In this document: positions 14,049-15,949 of the stretch, piece after piece
Numbering within the stretch: the stretch's first letter is position 1
Layout of the letters: every line of letters begins with the position of its first letter
Assembly: GCA_003555335.1 (NCBI GenBank)
Contig: PWHD01000044.1
Span: forward strand, 1 to 15,949
Length of the DNA stretch: 15,949 nt
Direction of reading: 5' to 3'
Source: Mollicutes bacterium
GTDB taxonomy: Bacteria; Bacillota_I; Bacilli_A; Izemoplasmatales; Izemoplasmataceae
Notes under the pieces: generated by a model
Told to the model about the DNA's origin: nothing
Seen by the model: only the letters and a program-made list of their open reading frames with translations
Databases searched by the model: none
Program-made: the position numbers and the translations under genes

Positions 14049-15583
14049 AAGTCAGCAAGATATACAAAAACACCTATTTCGACTCGGTCTCTCTAATGAG
14101 TGAGACCGCGAAGCTGAAAAGGGAACTGCCCGTTAACGAACTCGTTTTGCTTATGGGCAGTGACATGAACAAGGACATGTTCAAAGACGTCGGCCTTTAT
14201 GACGATTCCATGGAATCCGCCACGCCGAACGATTTGATCATGGCTGCAAAACTTACCGACGAATCCATCAAGGACACCTGGCATGAAACCATCATGGAAC
14301 GTCTTTCAGACGACGATGAAGGTGGCGATGAAGAGAAGACGACCTACAAGACTATCGCCCAGGCGAAGAAGCATTTCGACGCCAACTTCGTTTTGGTGAG
14401 CGTGCCCGGAACCTATGCTGCCGACGAAGCGTATGAAGCGCTCGAACGTGACATGCACGTCATGCTTTTCAGCGACAACGTCGCCCTGGAGGACGAAATT
14501 GCGCTCAAAGACCTGGCGCTTGAAAAAGACTTGCTCATGATGGGCCCCGATTGCGGGACCGCCATCATTAACGGCAAAGGCCTCGCCTTCGCCAATGACG
14601 TGAAACAAGGCAACATCGGGCTTATCGCCGCAAGCGGCACCGGCCTGCAGGAAGTCAGCGTCATCATCGACCGTTTCGGCGGCGGCATCACCCAGGCCAT
14701 CGGCGTGGGCGGGCGCGACCTTTCCAAAGACGTCGGCGGACGGATGATGTTAAAAGGCATCGACGTGTTGGCCGACGATGAGAATACGGACGTCATCGTC
14801 CTCATCAGCAAGCCGCCGCATCCGGATGTCGAAGAAAAAATCCTTGAAAGAGTCAAAGCCATCGACAAACCCGTCATTCTCGGACTTCTCGACGCGGCAA
14901 AAAGCGGAGAGAAAGACAATGTCACGTATGCGACGACGTTGTCGGACGCCGCCTTCAAGGCGCTTGAAAAAGCCGGCATCGACGTCGATGCCAGCCTTGC
15001 GCTCGATGATACGACCCAAAAGAACATTGAGAAGGCGCAAGCGGAATTCAAAGACGCGCAGACAAAAATCAAGGGCTTGTTCTGTGGTGGCACCCTGACC
15101 TCAGAAACGCTTTCCATTTTGAGAAAAGAAGGACTCAAGGTCACCTCGAACGTCGCCAAGAAGGACGAAGAGAAAATGGATGACCCGTTCAAGAGTGACG
15201 GACACAACCTGGTCGATCTCGGTGAGGATGTCTTCACCGAAGGCAAACCGCATCCGATGATCGAACCGACCATTCGTCTTGAACGCATGATTGAAGAAGC
15301 GAAAAACGAAGAGACCGCCGTCATCCTGCTCGATTTCGAGCTCGGTTACGGCTCACACGAGGACCCTGTAGGCATCACCATCGATACGATTAAAGTCGCT
15401 AAGGAGCAAGCGGCCAAAGACAACAGAAAACTCGCCTTTGTGGCCTATGTATGTGGAACGAAGACGGATTTCCAGGGTCTAGAGGCCAGCGAGAAACTGC
15501 TTGAAGACGAAGGCGTCATCCTCGCCAGAACCAACGCGCAGGCAGCGAAAATAGCCAGCGAACTCGTAAAGGGGCGTGAATGA
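14045..15583 (+). CDS. fdrA: FdrA/AllF-like protein, succinyl-CoA synthetase-like carbamoyltransferase subunit
   Basis: Protein of 512 residues resembling E. coli FdrA (AllF, about 555 residues), built on the CoA-binding/succinyl-CoA ligase fold. Visible landmarks are GPDCGTAIINGKGLAF (from G167), the loop AASGTGLQEVS (from A195) followed by FGGGITQAIGVGGRDL, then VLISKPPHP, and in the C-terminal half FCGGTLTSETL, EGKPHPMIEPTIR and DFELGYGSHEDP. In E. coli AllF is part of the oxamate carbamoyltransferase complex with AllG and AllH; the fold suggests phosphate-linked chemistry. ATG 14045 is chosen over the upstream TTG at 14030. GGAGGG at 14032-14037 precedes it and the ATG overlaps the DUF2877 stop by four bases. 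The DUF1116 partner begins one base after the stop. No missing residues or frame breaks were seen. Confidence 0.9.
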   Translation: MKVSKIYKNTYFDSVSLMSETAKLKRELPVNELVLLMGSDMNKDMFKDVGLYDDSMESATPNDLIMAAKLTDESIKDTWHETIMERLSDDDEGGDEEKTTYKTIAQAKKHFDANFVLVSVPGTYAADEAYEALERDMHVMLFSDNVALEDEIALKDLALEKDLLMMGPDCGTAIINGKGLAFANDVKQGNIGLIAASGTGLQEVSVIIDRFGGGITQAIGVGGRDLSKDVGGRMMLKGIDVLADDENTDVIVLISKPPHPDVEEKILERVKAIDKPVILGLLDAAKSGEKDNVTYATTLSDAAFKALEKAGIDVDASLALDDTTQKNIEKAQAEFKDAQTKIKGLFCGGTLTSETLSILRKEGLKVTSNVAKKDEEKMDDPFKSDGHNLVDLGEDVFTEGKPHPMIEPTIRLERMIEEAKNEETAVILLDFELGYGSHEDPVGITIDTIKVAKEQAAKDNRKLAFVAYVCGTKTDFQGLEASEKLLEDEGVILARTNAQAAKIASELVKGRE

Positions 15584-15584
15584 T

Positions 15585-15949
15585 ATGAGTACCAAAAACC
15601 TGCTCAATGAAGACATCCGGCTGATCAATGTCGGAAACCCGAATTTCCGCAGCGACTTCGAAAGACAGAACATTTTGTTTGTGCATCTCGAATGGCGCCC
15701 GAAAGCGGGCGGCGATGAGAAACTGCTTGCGGCGCTCAAGAAAATCCGCCCGTTCAGAGAAAAAATACAAGCGGCCAACGATAAAGCCCTTGAACGCATG
15801 CAAAAGGCCGAAGGGGTACTGATCGGCATCAAGAAAGCCATCGATGTGATTCCGGACATGGATGAAAACACCATTCTTCATTCCGGTCCGCCGATTGCGT
15901 TTGACGACATGGCCGGACCCATGCAGGGCGCCATTGTCGGTGCATTGCT
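15585..15949 (+). CDS. allG: DUF1116 protein, AllG/YlbE-like (3' end outside window)
   Basis: A frame open from ATG 15585 to the window edge gives 121 codons. Family marks of DUF1116 are clear: RLINVGNPNFRSDF near the start, VHLEWRPKAGGDEKLL around residues 34-49, and near the edge ILHSGPPIAFDDMAGPMQGA, matching the usual LHAGPPI-W--M-GPM-GAIIGAL pattern. E. coli AllG (YlbE) is the third component of oxamate carbamoyltransferase with AllF and AllH. AAAGGGG at 15568-15574 lies ten bases upstream, and the gene starts one base after the FdrA stop, so the three subunits are encoded contiguously. About two thirds or more of the protein is missing from the window. A carbamate kinase gene often follows in this type of cluster and would be expected downstream, but it is not visible. 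Confidence 0.88.
   Translation, partial: MSTKNLLNEDIRLINVGNPNFRSDFERQNILFVHLEWRPKAGGDEKLLAALKKIRPFREKIQAANDKALERMQKAEGVLIGIKKAIDVIPDMDENTILHSGPPIAFDDMAGPMQGAIVGAL

Noticed and set aside
14413..15324. 303-codon open frame on the minus strand
   Set aside because: It lies wholly inside the well-supported fdrA gene. The protein is low-complexity Ser/Pro/Arg-rich with no recognisable domain, a codon-bias shadow.
1..15949. tRNA, rRNA, CRISPR array, insertion sequence or phage attachment site
   Set aside because: No cloverleaf, spaced direct repeats, transposase or flanking terminal repeats were seen on either strand.
1..15949. UGA read as tryptophan (mollicute code)
   Set aside because: UGA ends many genes at positions where family length is complete, and tryptophans are UGG, so the standard code applies.

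Overview
The window looks like bacterial DNA using the standard code. UGA serves as a stop in many of the genes, so this is not a UGA=Trp mollicute. Ribosome binding sites are strong AGGAG types, coding density is high, and base composition looks roughly balanced by eye. The protein styles (MsmK-type sugar ABC system without its own ATPase, PucR regulator, ring-opening amidohydrolase) suggest Bacillota or a close relative. That placement is inference; no rRNA or marker gene is present.

Left block (1-4380, + strand): the end of a sugar ABC importer operon. It holds the C-terminal part of a family 1 solute-binding protein, two MalF/MalG-type permeases and a cytoplasmic GH2 beta-glycosidase, closed by a strong intrinsic terminator at 4353-4380. 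This is ordinary oligosaccharide uptake and cleavage.

Right block (about 4390 to the end): a catabolic island for a nitrogen-rich cyclic imide or ureide. A first + strand unit starts from a candidate promoter (4494-4523) with a cre-like box just downstream. It encodes a CodA/AtzC-type aminohydrolase, a ring-opening amidohydrolase of the cyanuric acid hydrolase/barbiturase family, an ion-transporter-superfamily permease and, after a 12-bp hairpin, a biuret hydrolase-like cysteine hydrolase. A PucR-type regulator lies on the minus strand in the middle. Divergent from it, a second tight + unit encodes an NCS2-type permease, a second biuret hydrolase-like protein, DUF2877 (AllH/YlbF), FdrA (AllF) and the start of a DUF1116 protein (AllG/YlbE), which runs off the window. 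The DUF1116 start is at 15585.

How they may work together: import, deaminate a ring amino group, open the ring, hydrolyse the linear amide. The end product may then be cleaved by phosphorolysis rather than hydrolysis. In E. coli the three-protein AllFGH complex is oxamate carbamoyltransferase, which releases carbamoyl phosphate from oxalurate. No allantoin or oxalurate genes, no allophanate hydrolase and no urease are seen here. The most interesting reading is therefore an energy-conserving route in which allophanate, biuret or ureidomalonate replaces oxalurate as carbamoyl donor. The substrate (cyanurate, barbiturate or another imide) cannot be fixed from sequence alone.
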